Positions 1 to 12,900 of a stretch of DNA of 64,000 nucleotides are shown here, one piece after another (the first letter of the stretch is position 1; every line of letters begins with the position of its first letter). Source of the DNA: Fragum whitleyi (taxonomy: Eukaryota > Mollusca > Bivalvia > Cardiida > Cardiidae); the NCBI GenBank assembly GCA_948146395.1, contig OX411545.1:24941526-25005525 (forward strand), written 5' to 3'. Made by a program: the position numbers and the translations under genes. Below the pieces are notes generated by a model that ran no database searches, was not told where the DNA came from, and saw nothing but the letters and a program-made list of their open reading frames with translations.

Positions 1-779
1 ATATGAGAAATGAAGCTTTTGAAATTTATGCTTACGCTATTTGGCAAAGGGGATATAGTTATGGTCTCAGTCCCTCATCCTGTCATTTTGTCATTCCGTC
101 ACTAAACTTGTCTGGAGCATATCTCCATAAGTATAAAAGCTATCAACTTGAAACTGCATAGGTATAAAGATATCATGAAGGAAAAGTGCAGTGCACAAGA
201 ACTAAAACTCTTGCTTGCATAACTTTGGAGTTATTCCCCATTGATTAGGCTTCAGTTCTCTATCAAGCTTTGATTGCGGAGGATGGCCATTTCCAACATG
301 TTTAACATGTTTAACCCTCCTACTGTTCATGACATTTTCCTGTTGAACACAAAGGTTTGACAGACAATATAGTCAATGATCAGCCTGCACAGACATGCAG
401 TCTGATCTAAGCCTACACTGCCTGCTTTATACTAAGTTATAACCAAAAACTGGTTGAAATGTTGCAAAAGTTGCAAATTTGTTTGAAACAAAATTTATAT
501 TCATTAGGGAAAAGTTTCATACATTTCAAAATTCACTTCAGTAATTTCCATGCTATTTAGTTTTTGAATAATCAATAAAGCAGACAATGAAATAGTTAAT
601 AGCCTACTTTGAATTAAATTAAAGTTCTAACATTCTTGATTATAAATTAATCGCATTCTATTAAATGCCAGAATATAAAATGCAATGCAATGGGAAATTT
701 CCATGTCATCATAGGATTCAAAGTTGAAGCTGATTGTATCATGAGTACATTACATGTATTTGTTATAAATCATTTTCAG
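1..779. other. Partial intron upstream of exon 1, with repeat remnants
   Basis: At 66-240 there is a decayed relative of the ~145-bp units found at 42.9-43.9 kb (shared blocks GGAGCATATCTC, GTGCAGTGCACAAGAAC and GAGTTATT). At 358-436 there is a palindromic fragment of the CAGCCTGCAC family. No further coding exon is convincing. Confidence 0.5.
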
Positions 780-950
780 TTCAGACAGATGGTTCATTAA
801 CAGCTATATCAGGACCAGGTCGTTTCCAGATTTTAGACAATGGAATGTTGTTGATTGTGTCAACTGTCCCAACTGACTCCGGAGTTTATCTTTGTCAGGC
901 CGTGAATGAAAAAGGATCAGTGAATGCCTCAGCTTCATTGGCTGTTTTAG
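780..950 (+). CDS. sdk: sdk exon 1 of window: second half of Ig5
   Basis: The exon is 171 bp, with acceptor TTTTCAG at 773-779 and donor GTAAAA at 951; it is phase 1 on both sides. It encodes the C-terminal half of an Ig domain, including the D-S-G-V-Y-L-C motif around the second cysteine and a G strand ending ASASLAVL. The first half of this domain should lie in an upstream exon; I found no convincing one in 1-779. Confidence 0.9.
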
Positions 951-3900
951 GTAAAACTATTTAACTAGTTATTTCAATTTCGGGACCAGTGTCTAACAGT
1001 TTGAAGTGCCCATAGACGGTTGCTTTGCACTAACATATCAAGATTTTATGAGGTTTACATCTTCATCTTTATTTCCTTAATATCTTCTTCCTTTAAGCAT
1101 CAATCTTTGCATACTTTGATTTTAAGATAATAGCAATTTCATTTAATTTTCATATTTCATGAAGATTAGAAAATCAATTTACTGAAAAGATGATGCAAAA
1201 TCTGGTTTAACTGTATGATTATTTATATTGTACGTTTAAAAATTGGAACTAATAAAATCTTTTCTTAAGTTACAGTTGGTACATATGACCTACAAAGTAT
1301 TTATCATTTCCTCAGAAAACACACATACAAAAAATTAATAATGAGCTATGTTATTTAAGTTTTGAATTATCATTTCAGTTAGAACACAGATTTCTCGTCC
1401 ACCCCAAGACCAAACCATTATCAAAGGTGCGACAGCAACATTTCCATGTGGTGTGTCACATGACCCTGACATTCTGGTCACATGGCAGTGGTTACACAAG
1501 AATGCTGTCACAGGTTTAACAGGAGAAATCATACCAGGGGGTCGACTAGTGATTGATCCGGATGGAACTCTGCATATTGCTGGGGTTATAAGTCAGGATA
1601 CGGGAAATTACACCTGTAATGTGGTGTCATCTGGGGGAAATGATACGAGAACAGTCTCCTTGAAGGTCATTGGTAAGTGTGTTTTTCTTGCTAGTTCAGA
1701 AGTTTTGTATTTTATGTAAGATTTTGGACACCCATAAGTCAGACAATTATTTTTCTAAGATCCTTAGAGAGTGGTATCAGAACCTGTTAATGTGTCAAAA
1801 AAGAAGAGTGTGTAAAGGCGCAGTTTGATCTGACTCTGCAGGGTTTGTTAAGAACTGTTTGTCCAAATACTTACGTCAATATGGTAGTTCCCCCTTGATA
1901 GTATAGCATGCTATTTTGAATTGATGCTATTTTTGCATAATAAGATATATAAGAGCAAAAGAATTCCATAGAAATGATATAAAACCAGTTACAAACCCAC
2001 TTATATGCCGTCATGCATTACACCGTCCATCTTGTTTATACTGACGTTGCTTGGTTAATTTATGACGTCACACAATTTAATGTGGGATTTTGAGAAATGT
2101 CTTTAGGTATGCTCTTAAATAACGTTGGACAAGGAAACTGATAATGTGTATAGTCCCAGATCAAGAATATTTAAGTGAAAAAAGCAGGGTGTTAATGGCA
2201 CAATGAAATAACTTGTTAATCCATGTTTTCGTCGTTAATGCCCGGGTTTTATTTGTTAACATATGCCTATAACAACTCGAAAACACACATTTTATGCAAT
2301 AATGAGTGATTTACTAGAACAGCTTGGGTTTGATAACACTATAAGATTTTTATATACGCGTTGTTAGACATATTTTGTGCTCAACTATGGTGCGAGGAGA
2401 GTAGGTGTCCTTCACTTCCTTCTCCGGAGCATAACTCTTAACGTCTTTAAGTCTGATTGACTTGAAACATGGTAGTTATGTTCCTGTCACGATTACAGAG
2501 AGGAGGGTACACAAACAATGAGCTTAGCTAAATAATTATTTCTTAGTTATTTCCCCTTTTTGGTTTTTATCTTTGGACATCCAACAGAATAACCGGCATG
2601 TTTTGTACGTGTCGATTTGCCACTTGGATTTCTAATATTGAGAATTTGAACGAGATCCAAATTTATCTACCATTGAATACCAGATATAAATTTATCATTG
2701 GGAATGCTGGATGGCTAGCAACCTCCTTGTCTCTAACATATAGCAGATGGTCACTGGCATCTCACAGTATGCCATTATTCAGTGTCTGCAAAAACTTAAC
2801 CTGGCGGCTGCAAACTTAGTACTTCCCTGTAACTTCAACACTATTCAAGTGACAGTGCTTATATTTGGAATGAAGGTGCCTATCATCAAGACATGGATTT
2901 AATTTCAAGGTCAACAAACAGGGTCAAAGTCAAGTGTCAAGAACAAAGTTCTGAAAAATTGCCATTTTGGGTGTATAAGTGTTTTATGGTAATGGAATCA
3001 TAATAGTCCCACAACATTTCAGAACTCATAATCTTTTACAATGCTTACCCAGGTTTCCTAATGAAATCATTAGGAAACCCTGGTTGACATTGTTAAAGTT
3101 CGTGACTTCTGAAACATTGCAGAACTATTACTAGTCTACTATCTTAAAAACACATTGTTCCTACATATGTTAAATTAATCTTTTTCAGAGTTACCAGGTG
3201 CCCCTGTGATAACAAGTGTTACACTACACCCGACTGATGTGAGAGGTGTGATTGTGACATTCTCTCCTGGATACACGGGAAACACGCCCATTTTACGGTT
3301 CAGCATTCAATTTAAAGAAGTTTCACAAGCTCCGGATCCAGGTTTGTCTTTTCTATGCTAAGGCTGGCTGAAGTTTTTTTAGCTCACCTGAGCACATCGT
3401 GCTCAAGGTGAGCTTTTGTGATCATTGAATGTCCGTCGTGCGGTGTGCATCGTGCGTCGTTCGTCGTGCGTCGTCATGCGTCAACAATTTAAGTGTTTAC
3501 ACTCTAGAGGCCACAAATATGATCCAATCTTCATGAAACTTGGTCAGAATGTTGGTCAGGTCGCAAGGATGAACCCTATTGAAAATGGGAAGGATCCATG
3601 CAAAATCACGGGAAAAGGGGCCTTATGACCAATTTTCTTGTTTACACTCTATAGACCACAAATATGATCCAATATTCATGAAACTTGGTCAGAATGTTGG
3701 TCAGGTCACAAGGATAAACCCTCTCGAAAATGGGAAGGATCCATGCCAAATCACAGGAAAAGGGGCCTTGTGACCAATTTTCTTGTTTACACTCTAGAGA
3801 CCACAAATATGGCCCAATCTTCATGAAACTTGGCCTGAATGTTGGCCAGGTCACAAGGATGAACCCTATCGAAAATGGGAAGGATCCATGCCATATCACG

Positions 3901-6900
3901 GGAAAAGGAGCCTGATGACCAATTTTCTTGTTTACACTCTATAGACCACAAATATGGCCCAATCTTCATGAATCTTGGTCTGAATGTTGGCCAGGTCACA
4001 AGAATGAACCCTATCGAAAATAGGAAGGATCCATGTCATATCACGGAAAAAGGAGCCTTATTGACAATTTTCTTGTTTACACACTAAAGGCCACAAATAT
4101 GGCCCAATCTTCACGAAACTTGGTCAGAATGTTGGCCAAGTCACAAGGATGAACCCTTTTGAAAATGGGAAGGATCCATGCCATATCACAGGAAAAGGAG
4201 CCTTATGACCAATTTTCTTGTTAACACTGTAGAGGCGACAAATATGGCCCAATCTTCATGGAACTTGGTCTGAATGTTGGCCAGGTCACAAGGATAAAAC
4301 CTATTGAAAATGGGAAGGATCCATGCCATATCACGGGAAAAGGGGCCTTAATGACAATTTTATTGTTTACTTGCTAGAGGCCACAAATATGGCCCAATCT
4401 TTATAAAACATTGTCAGAATTTTGGTCAGATCATAAGGATGAACCCTATTGAAAATGGGAAATATCCATGCTATATCACAGGAAAAGGGGTCTTTATGAT
4501 AATTTTCTTGTTGTAACTCTAGAGGCTACAAATTTGGTCTAAACTTCATAAAACTGGGTTTTTTGTAGAAATTATCTCCTTTATGACATCTGCCTATTTA
4601 ATTGATGAGATGTCGGTCAAAGAGACTCAGGGGAGCGATCTAGGACCATCTTGGTCCTCTTGTTTCAATAAATTTAAATTCTCTCTCAAACAAATCAAAA
4701 ACAATTTTGGGACATTTTAACTTTTCTGGCTCAAAGTTCTCACACAATAATTTAGTAGGCAGCAGGCAGTGAAGGCTTTGGTCAGGCTTCAAATCTTTGT
4801 AAGGTGTTCTTAGTCTGTATTGTCTGCAAAAGCTTTGTTTAAGGTAGGAAAACGTCATAAATGGCTTGTGAAGGATTAAAAATGTTTCACTTTTATACTC
4901 TATTGAGATCAGCTTGTTTGCTAAAGGTGCCTTAATTTCAGTTCCAGACCTACTCAAGATCAGCTTTCCTTAAATAGAAAAATCTCATGACTGATCCTTT
5001 ATGCATCTTTCCCTTTTATTTATGAACTGAACAGGTTGCTCATTAAATGTATATCAATATTAAGTAAAGTGAAATGCTCAGGTATTCAACAAAAATACCA
5101 TCATAAGATATAATATTTCAGGTGAAGATGTTTCTGCAGGCTGGGTTACCTACATGTCCAACATCTCTGCTGACGTGAGACAGACCACAGTTTCGGGTTT
5201 GAGACCTGCCAGATTCTACCAGTTTAAAGTGTTTGCTGTAAATGAGGTTGGTGAAGGACAGGGTAGCGTGCCTACACCAGTACCTGCGATTGAAATGCCA
5301 CAACAACGTAAGAATCTGTTTCAATTAGAATAACATTTAAATAGAAACTGTATCATGATTCTTTATTTTGTTTTAAAACTTATAGACTTGTTAGAATCAC
5401 ATGCAAAAGAATAACACTAAAAAAGTAAAGAATACATAAGCACAAACACACAAAATAACTACAAACAAAACAAACAAACAAACACACACAAAAAAAGACA
5501 GAAACAGCAGGCAGTTTTCTAAACAAGATAATCATGTTTATATTATAGTCTATTGATTTACCAAAGATTAATCTGTAATTCCCATATTTTCATTCAAATT
5601 TGTGAAGGAAAGTTTCATGTTCAGGGTATGTGAACAAATTTGTGTAAGAAATAAGAAAATATGCTCTGATTTCATAATTTCTATTCCAGCACCAAGCAGC
5701 CCTCCGAGAGGATTTTTCGGCATTCCTGCCACCAACCAGTCTATCACTCTAGGCTGGCAGCCCCCTGATGAGGACACATGGAATGGTCCATTGCTAGGGT
5801 ACAATATACGATACAAACCAGCCCGATACCCGGATAACACATTCCAGCGGGTCAATGTTACAAATCTCTCTGTCAGTCCACGATATGAGCTAAGAGGATT
5901 GAGTTTCTTCCAAGAGTATGAAATACAAATTGCTGCCTTTAATGTGGAAGGAGTTGGTGTCTACAGTAATACAATTAATGTAGGTCTTTTCTTAAACTTT
6001 GCATGCTTAGCTTATATTATTGGTCTGCTTCAGAAAATAATATACACATGTATTACATGAATCAGATATGTCTTGGTAAGATATGATCAGAAATTATTGG
6101 ATCTGGAATAGGATTTTGTAAAAAAGTTATTGATTGATTATTTATTTGTAATTTTACATTCAAAAGTTTATCTACCCTTGTCATGCAAAACACAGAATAT
6201 TCCTGCTTTGGCAAGTATTATAAGCAAAGATCAGCCTGCACATATGTGCAGTCTTATCTTAATCTATACCACCTGATTTTCTTTCTAAAACTAGAAATAT
6301 ACATAAGTTATTATTTAACCCTTTTCTGTTTTACAAAATTTTGGACCTGTCCAAATTCAAAGGTTTTGCAGACAAAAATCTAAAGTGGATTTTATTTGAA
6401 TAATAAACCATTCTGTAGGGTAGAAAATAGTGTGCAAAAAGAAAAAATTGCTTGTCAGAAGCAATTTCTTCTTTTTATACGCCCGAAGGGTCGTATTATG
6501 TTATGGCCTCGGTCGTCCGTCCGTCTGTCCGTCCGTCTGTCTGTCCGTCTGTCAGTCCGTCTGTTAACTTAATTTTGTGTGTGCGCGACTCCTCCTAAAC
6601 TATCAATGGGAATAAGCTGAAACTACACACAATTACTCCCTATGATGTCTAGTTGTGCATTAGACCTTTGAATTTCAAATCGCTCCAGTCATTTCTGAGA
6701 AATCTTGAATTATCTGCCCTTTAATATAACGAAAATCACTGTTTTTTGTGTGCGCGACTTCTAAACTATCAATGGGAATAAGCTGAAACTACACACAATT
6801 ACTCCCTATGATGTCTAGTTGTGCATAAGACGTTTGAATTTCAAATCGCCCCAGTCATTCCTGAGAAATCATGAATTATCTGCCCTTGCATTTAACGAAA

Positions 6901-9900
6901 ATCACTGTTTTTTGTGTGCGCAACTCCTCCTAAACTATCAATGGGAAAGAGCTGAAACTACACACAATTACTCCCTATGATGTCTTGTTGTGCATAAGAC
7001 CTTTGAATTTCAAATAGCTCCAGTCGTTCCTGAGAAATCTTGAATTATCTGCCCTTGACTTTAACAAAAATCACTGTTTTTTGTGTGCGCAACTCCTCCT
7101 AAACTATCAATTGGAATGAGCTGAAACTAGACACAATTACTCCCTATGATGTCGAGTTGTGCGTAAGACCTTTGAAATTTAAATTGCTCCAGTCGTTCCT
7201 GAGAAATCTTGAATTATCTGCCCTTGAATTAAACGAAAATCACCATATGTTGTGTGCAACTCCTCCTTAACTATCAATTGAATTGAGCTGAAACTAGACA
7301 CAATTACTCTCTATGATGTCTAGTTTTGCGTAAGACTTTTCAATTCAAAATGCTCCAGTTATTCTAGAGTTATCTTGGATTATCTGCCCTTGAGTTGATG
7401 AAAAACAAAATTTCTTGTCGGCACATTTTCTCCTACATTATGGATGGGAATGAAAGGAAACTTGCCATAATGACTCTGTAGGTTGTCTTTTTGTGCTTAG
7501 GACTAAATATATTTTCATATTTAAATGTTATGGCACCAGTTGTCTGTCTGTCTGTTTGCAATATTTTTAGCTATCATTCAAGCTCACGCTACTGACAAGC
7601 CAAGGTTACTGACAAGCCCCTTCGGGCGTATATGCGCCGCTCTGCGAAGCTCTTGTTTAACAATGTTTTCTTAATCATAAAATCACAGGCACGTAAAAAT
7701 CAGGGATTAAGCAGCAAAGGGTAAAACTAAATTCTGACTCGCAATTCATCCAGTGCATTCAGCACTTTGAATTTGTAGGAAATTTACCCTAAGATTTTTT
7801 CGGCATGACAAGAATTAATGCTGACAAAACTCTATACGACAGGTGATGACCTTGGAGGGCCGACCAACTGCCCCACCAACCAATCTTGTTCTAGAAGCTC
7901 TGAGTTCCACAACCATCAAAGTATCATGGAGACCTCCAGATGGGCAGTACATTAATGGCATAAATCAGGGATATAAAGTGTTTGCCAAGAGGTTGAATTT
8001 ATCCCACCCAGAAATTGTGGCTGTTGTTCAACAGGACCAGTCTAATCCAACAGGAGTCCAGTCTACTATCTTGGAAAAGTAAGTTCTTTTTCACAAAAGA
8101 TTACATCCTCTCAAGGACTGTTACTTAATCTGGATCATCATAAAGGATATTCTGAAAGAACAAATTCTTTAAGGAATGTTTAATTTTTCGAGAAAATTGA
8201 TAGTGAATTTATAGAACATGTATCAAGTTTGTTTGATCAACAAAATATTGTGTCTATTTGGATTGAAAAAGAGTTTTAGATCCATTTATTTATTTTTGTT
8301 ACTCTCTGTGATAACTGTTAAGAAATTAAAGAAAAAGAAAACCCCTGTTGATTGGGGACTTGACTGATTAGCACTGTTTTTTTTTTACTGGAGGATCACA
8401 CGATAAAGTGTCGAACCACTCTTATTTTCCATCATGGTCCTAACTCATTCCACATCTTATCCTGCACATAGAGAGAGAGGCAATGGCTTCTAACCACTGC
8501 TACCCACTTTTACAGCTGGGTGGACTGGGGCCCTGCCTATAAAGTGTCCTGACCATTTACCTGCCTCCAGTGGAGCTCGAACTTGCAACCACCAGGTTAC
8601 AAGCCGAGTGCGCTAACCACTCTGCTTACGAGCTCCTTGATTGATATCACTGACTGTTTTATTGCCTACGATACGTTTCCTGCTTTCTTTTCCAGCCTGT
8701 TGAAGTACACAAATTACAGCATCACTGTTCTTTGTTATACAAGTCAGGGCAATGGTCCACAGACACAGGAATCTGTGGTTAGAACTCAAGAAGATGGTAA
8801 TTACATTGAATTTGATTGCTTTTATCTCTGCAGCTGTCTATGTATCCTTTTTTAAGCTTGTTTTGTCACATAGTAGGGATGAGTGTCTTTTTCACTGCGT
8901 CCAAATTGGGATATAAAGTGCAATTGCCTTAGCACGTGGCAAATAACGCCCAAAGGGCGTTATGTTGAAGCCATGTGCTAAGGCAATTGCACTTTATACC
9001 CCAATAAAAGCAGTGAAAAAGACACTTGTCCCTTATAATTGCAATCCTTTAGATTGAAGAAACTAGTTAAATACTCAGCCAAACATTAAAGCTTCAAGTA
9101 ATTTTTGCGTGTTTAGATTACACAATTTATTTTTAGATCATGTATTTTTCATCTCGCTATCGAAGTGAAATATCATAAAGTAAAACAAATGAAACACAAA
9201 TAAATGACAACTTTGAAATTCGTAGAGGTACTTATGACAAAAAACTTGTTATTCCAAGTTAGTCTATATTTTTAAAGAAACGGTGTGGTTGGTCTTAGTT
9301 GAGAGGGTTGCTTGATGATCTTCATCGACTCGCCGTTTTCTAAGTTTAAGTCGGCTCAGAATCAAAACAGTATGCTTGAAATCGTAAAATCTTTCGAAAA
9401 TATCTTAATTTATAATAGATTTAATAACAATATTGCGTTGATGATCGGGAATTTCGAGTTCCTACAACACAGGACTTGCAGATCGATGGTCGGGGGTTTC
9501 CCGAAAGACCCATTGCATTTTATACAGAAATAAAGTGCAATGGATTTTCCCACATGATGCGATTTAAACCAATCAGAATTCTTTATTTTATTGGATTGCA
9601 ATTATTTTCTTCTTATTACCCAATACTACCATAGAACTGATAGATTTGATTGCTATATATAGTCACTGGTCCTGCCACTGGCAGTTTAAATACATGTGCC
9701 AAATCAAATCAAATTTCCAACTTATTTAGTTCAATTACATGGCTCATGAAGCATGAGGATTGAGTGAGATCTAATGAGATCTTTAATTGTTCAGCAATAT
9801 AATTGTTTATTTGAAACGCAAATGCAGTGTGTGAAATGAAATATGCTAAGAATGATAATAAAAAAATAGAAAAACAAAAGAAATGAAACAGCATTTAGAA

Positions 9901-12900
9901 ATTTCTATATCTGGAGACAATTATTCAGTGTAGAAATGTATCAATTTTGTACAAAATGGAAATGTCTTTTACAGTGCCTTCTGAAGTAGACAGTTTGACC
10001 TTCAGTGATATAAGATCTACATCCCTCAAGGTGACCTGGACCCCACCCACTGAAATCAATGGACAACTGCAAGGTATTGTAAATGTATAGATGTAAAAGT
10101 TAGACTGAGTGATCAAAGGTCATGAATTGACCTTTGAACAATCACTTTACCTTATGCATCTATACAAAAAATAATTACATAAAATACTCAAGTATCAAAT
10201 TTTTATAGACAATGATATGGTACTGAAACTATGTTATTAGCACACATTTAGCATTTTCCTTCTTTGAAGCTCAGAACTAATGTTACATCCAAGTAAATAT
10301 AGTGTAGAATTATATCATCATATCCATTAATTATTTTAACTGATAGAATGAGGGGTTAGTGCAACTCTAAAGTAAGTGCCTATACATATATAGGCACTTA
10401 CAATAGTGTTGCACTGACCCCTTGGGATATTCACAAAGAGACTGACATTGTCTGGTCCATCAAAACAAATTCGACTCTGTATTTAAAGTTTTAGAATTTT
10501 GTGACAAACATTATCATTTAGTAGCACTTTTTAGCAGCCAACATCTGCAGTCACCCCATGGTCTGACTTCCTTTTGAATTTTTCAAGCCCTAGTCAAGTG
10601 GAAAGTAAAGATATTCAAGGACTATCATTTTCTAATGAAATCTCAATTTTGACTAGAGCTTTATAAAGGCAGTTACAAATCTTACATGAAGCACTCTAAT
10701 TATATCTTTATTCCAGGATATACCCTGATGTATGAAAGAAAGAATCTGACAATAACAAGACAGAATATAACACTGCCAGCCACAAATCTGACATACACCA
10801 TATTTGGTCTAAATCCAATGACAAAGTACACTATTTATGTGTTTGCTTCTACTAGAATAGGGGCAGGACCTGCTAAATCTGCAGACATAGAGTCTGGAGT
10901 ACCCCCAGGTTAGTACACCATACCATGACACAAAGTACACTATTTTGTAAAGTAAACCTTGTATTAAGCGACCACTTACAGGACTATCAAATAGCGGTCA
11001 TTAAAGAGAATGGTCGCTTAGAACACCTTTTGTTTCCATATAAGAAAAGATTTTTCACTTGAATATGTATGTTTTGAGTGTGAATATCCTTTGATCCTTT
11101 GTTGTTAAAACTCAATAGAATCGTCGATGTGACGATTCTATTGAGTTTTAACAACATATGATTCAATTACAATAATTTTTATACCAATTATGTCTAATTC
11201 TTAAGATATTTCAATTTAAAGAAGGGGATTTTTAAACTGGTAGCTTAATACAAACGGTTGCTTAATAGACATGGTTGCTCGAGCAATATTGACTGTATAT
11301 GTTATGAGCCTGTGTATGACATTTCCTACAATTTTATATGTGCTTGATACATTGAGCAGACTAGACGGCCACACAGTGCAATAAGAGTATTCCCTAACCA
11401 CCTGAAGAAGGGTCAAGACCTTATCGATCTATAGAGCGCACTGTGAAGACTCTGGTCAGACTGTGCCGATGCAAAGGCTGGCCAGAGTCTTTGTTTGGGG
11501 CACATATGAAATAGATCGATATGTCATGTACTGGCTCTTATGTTGAGACAGTTAATAAAAATGTCTGAAAGTGTTTAGATACATTAGGTACAGTATTATA
11601 GCAGCATCATCAATTCAGCATCATCAATTCTTTGATGTGTTAGCTATTTTGAAAAGGATATATTCAGCATGTTAAGGGTATAATATATCTTGGGTTGGAT
11701 CCCTGACAGCATCACAAATTCTTTCATGTATGTCTGAAAAATTGCTAATAGTGGTGTTGAGCCCCTTTTAATAAAAACAAACAGCTATTTGTTTGCTTAA
11801 CAAGATTTTGTTGACATACCAATAAGTTATGTAAAATGGTATACACTTGTACATTATATTTATTTTTTGGTTGTGAATGTATAATTTTTGCTGTTTGCTC
11901 CAAGTAAATTAATTTTGCAATGATATACTTTTATCATCTTTATCTCTAACAATTCATTGACTCTGTTACAGAGCATCCCAAACCACCATTCAACCTGGGT
12001 ATCACCAACATACAGGCCAGGTCAGTGCTGTTACAGTTTCTACCAGGATTTGATGGTAAAACATCCATTACAATGTGGATTGTAGAAGGTCTAGAGGGGA
12101 AAGCTTCCACTGACTATAAGGATATTTTTCAGGTAAAGTTGTCTACATTACATAAAGAATAACATGTTAGTGTCTAAAATAACAACGTTATCTGGTCGAG
12201 GTTGGGAGAATTTATCAGGACGAGGCTCTGCCGAGTCATGATAATTTCTCGCAGCCGAGACCAGATAGCATTGATATTTTAAGACACTAACGTGTTATTC
12301 TATTTATCATGCAGTCATTTTCATTGCTTAATTATAATAAACCTGAAAATCAAGAAATTAAGGTGAAAGTGTATGCAAATTGTTTCTAAATATAGACTGG
12401 CTGATATCATGTTATGTTATCAGGCAGGTGTTATCAGGATAATACAGGCTTCATTGCATGATAAAAAAATTTCATTGTTAATGATCACCCCTGTATTTAG
12501 GATGAAAAATGTATGCAAACAGTTAGAAATTGTACCACACTTTGCACATGAGTGCACTTGTAATGGGGGTGTGTGTGTATAATTTGTCAAACATAAGCAA
12601 ACATTTTCATCTTTAATACAGGGCTGCATATTTTGTAATTTGTACACTAACTTCAAATATGATAATTCTCAGGGGGCATATGATGTTTATCATTGTGCTC
12701 TCCATCTGAAAAGAATCAAGACTCTTCTTGAACACAGCTATGTCAGGTTGCTGTATGATTGTTTCTGATAGGCTGTTCCAAACTATCAATGTTTAGGTAA
12801 AAAAAAGAATATTTAAAGTAGGAAGCATTTGTGTGGATCTGTCCAAAAGATGCTTTGTGCATATGTCGGATGATCCTGACTGGTCTTTCAAGATAAGTTG

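Noticed and set aside
1..779. An upstream exon for the first half of Ig5
   Set aside because: No stretch with acceptor and donor sites encodes the expected first-cysteine and W-x-K-type motifs; it is probably before the window.
3425..4087. Overlapping open frames with similar peptides ([22 protein letters not shown])
   Set aside because: They are translations of the ~145-bp internal units of a hairpin-ended element, shift frame from unit to unit, and occur on both strands.
4640..4957. 105-codon open frame on the minus strand
   Set aside because: No recognisable domain, it begins or ends inside the end of a mobile element, and the surrounding DNA is intronic.
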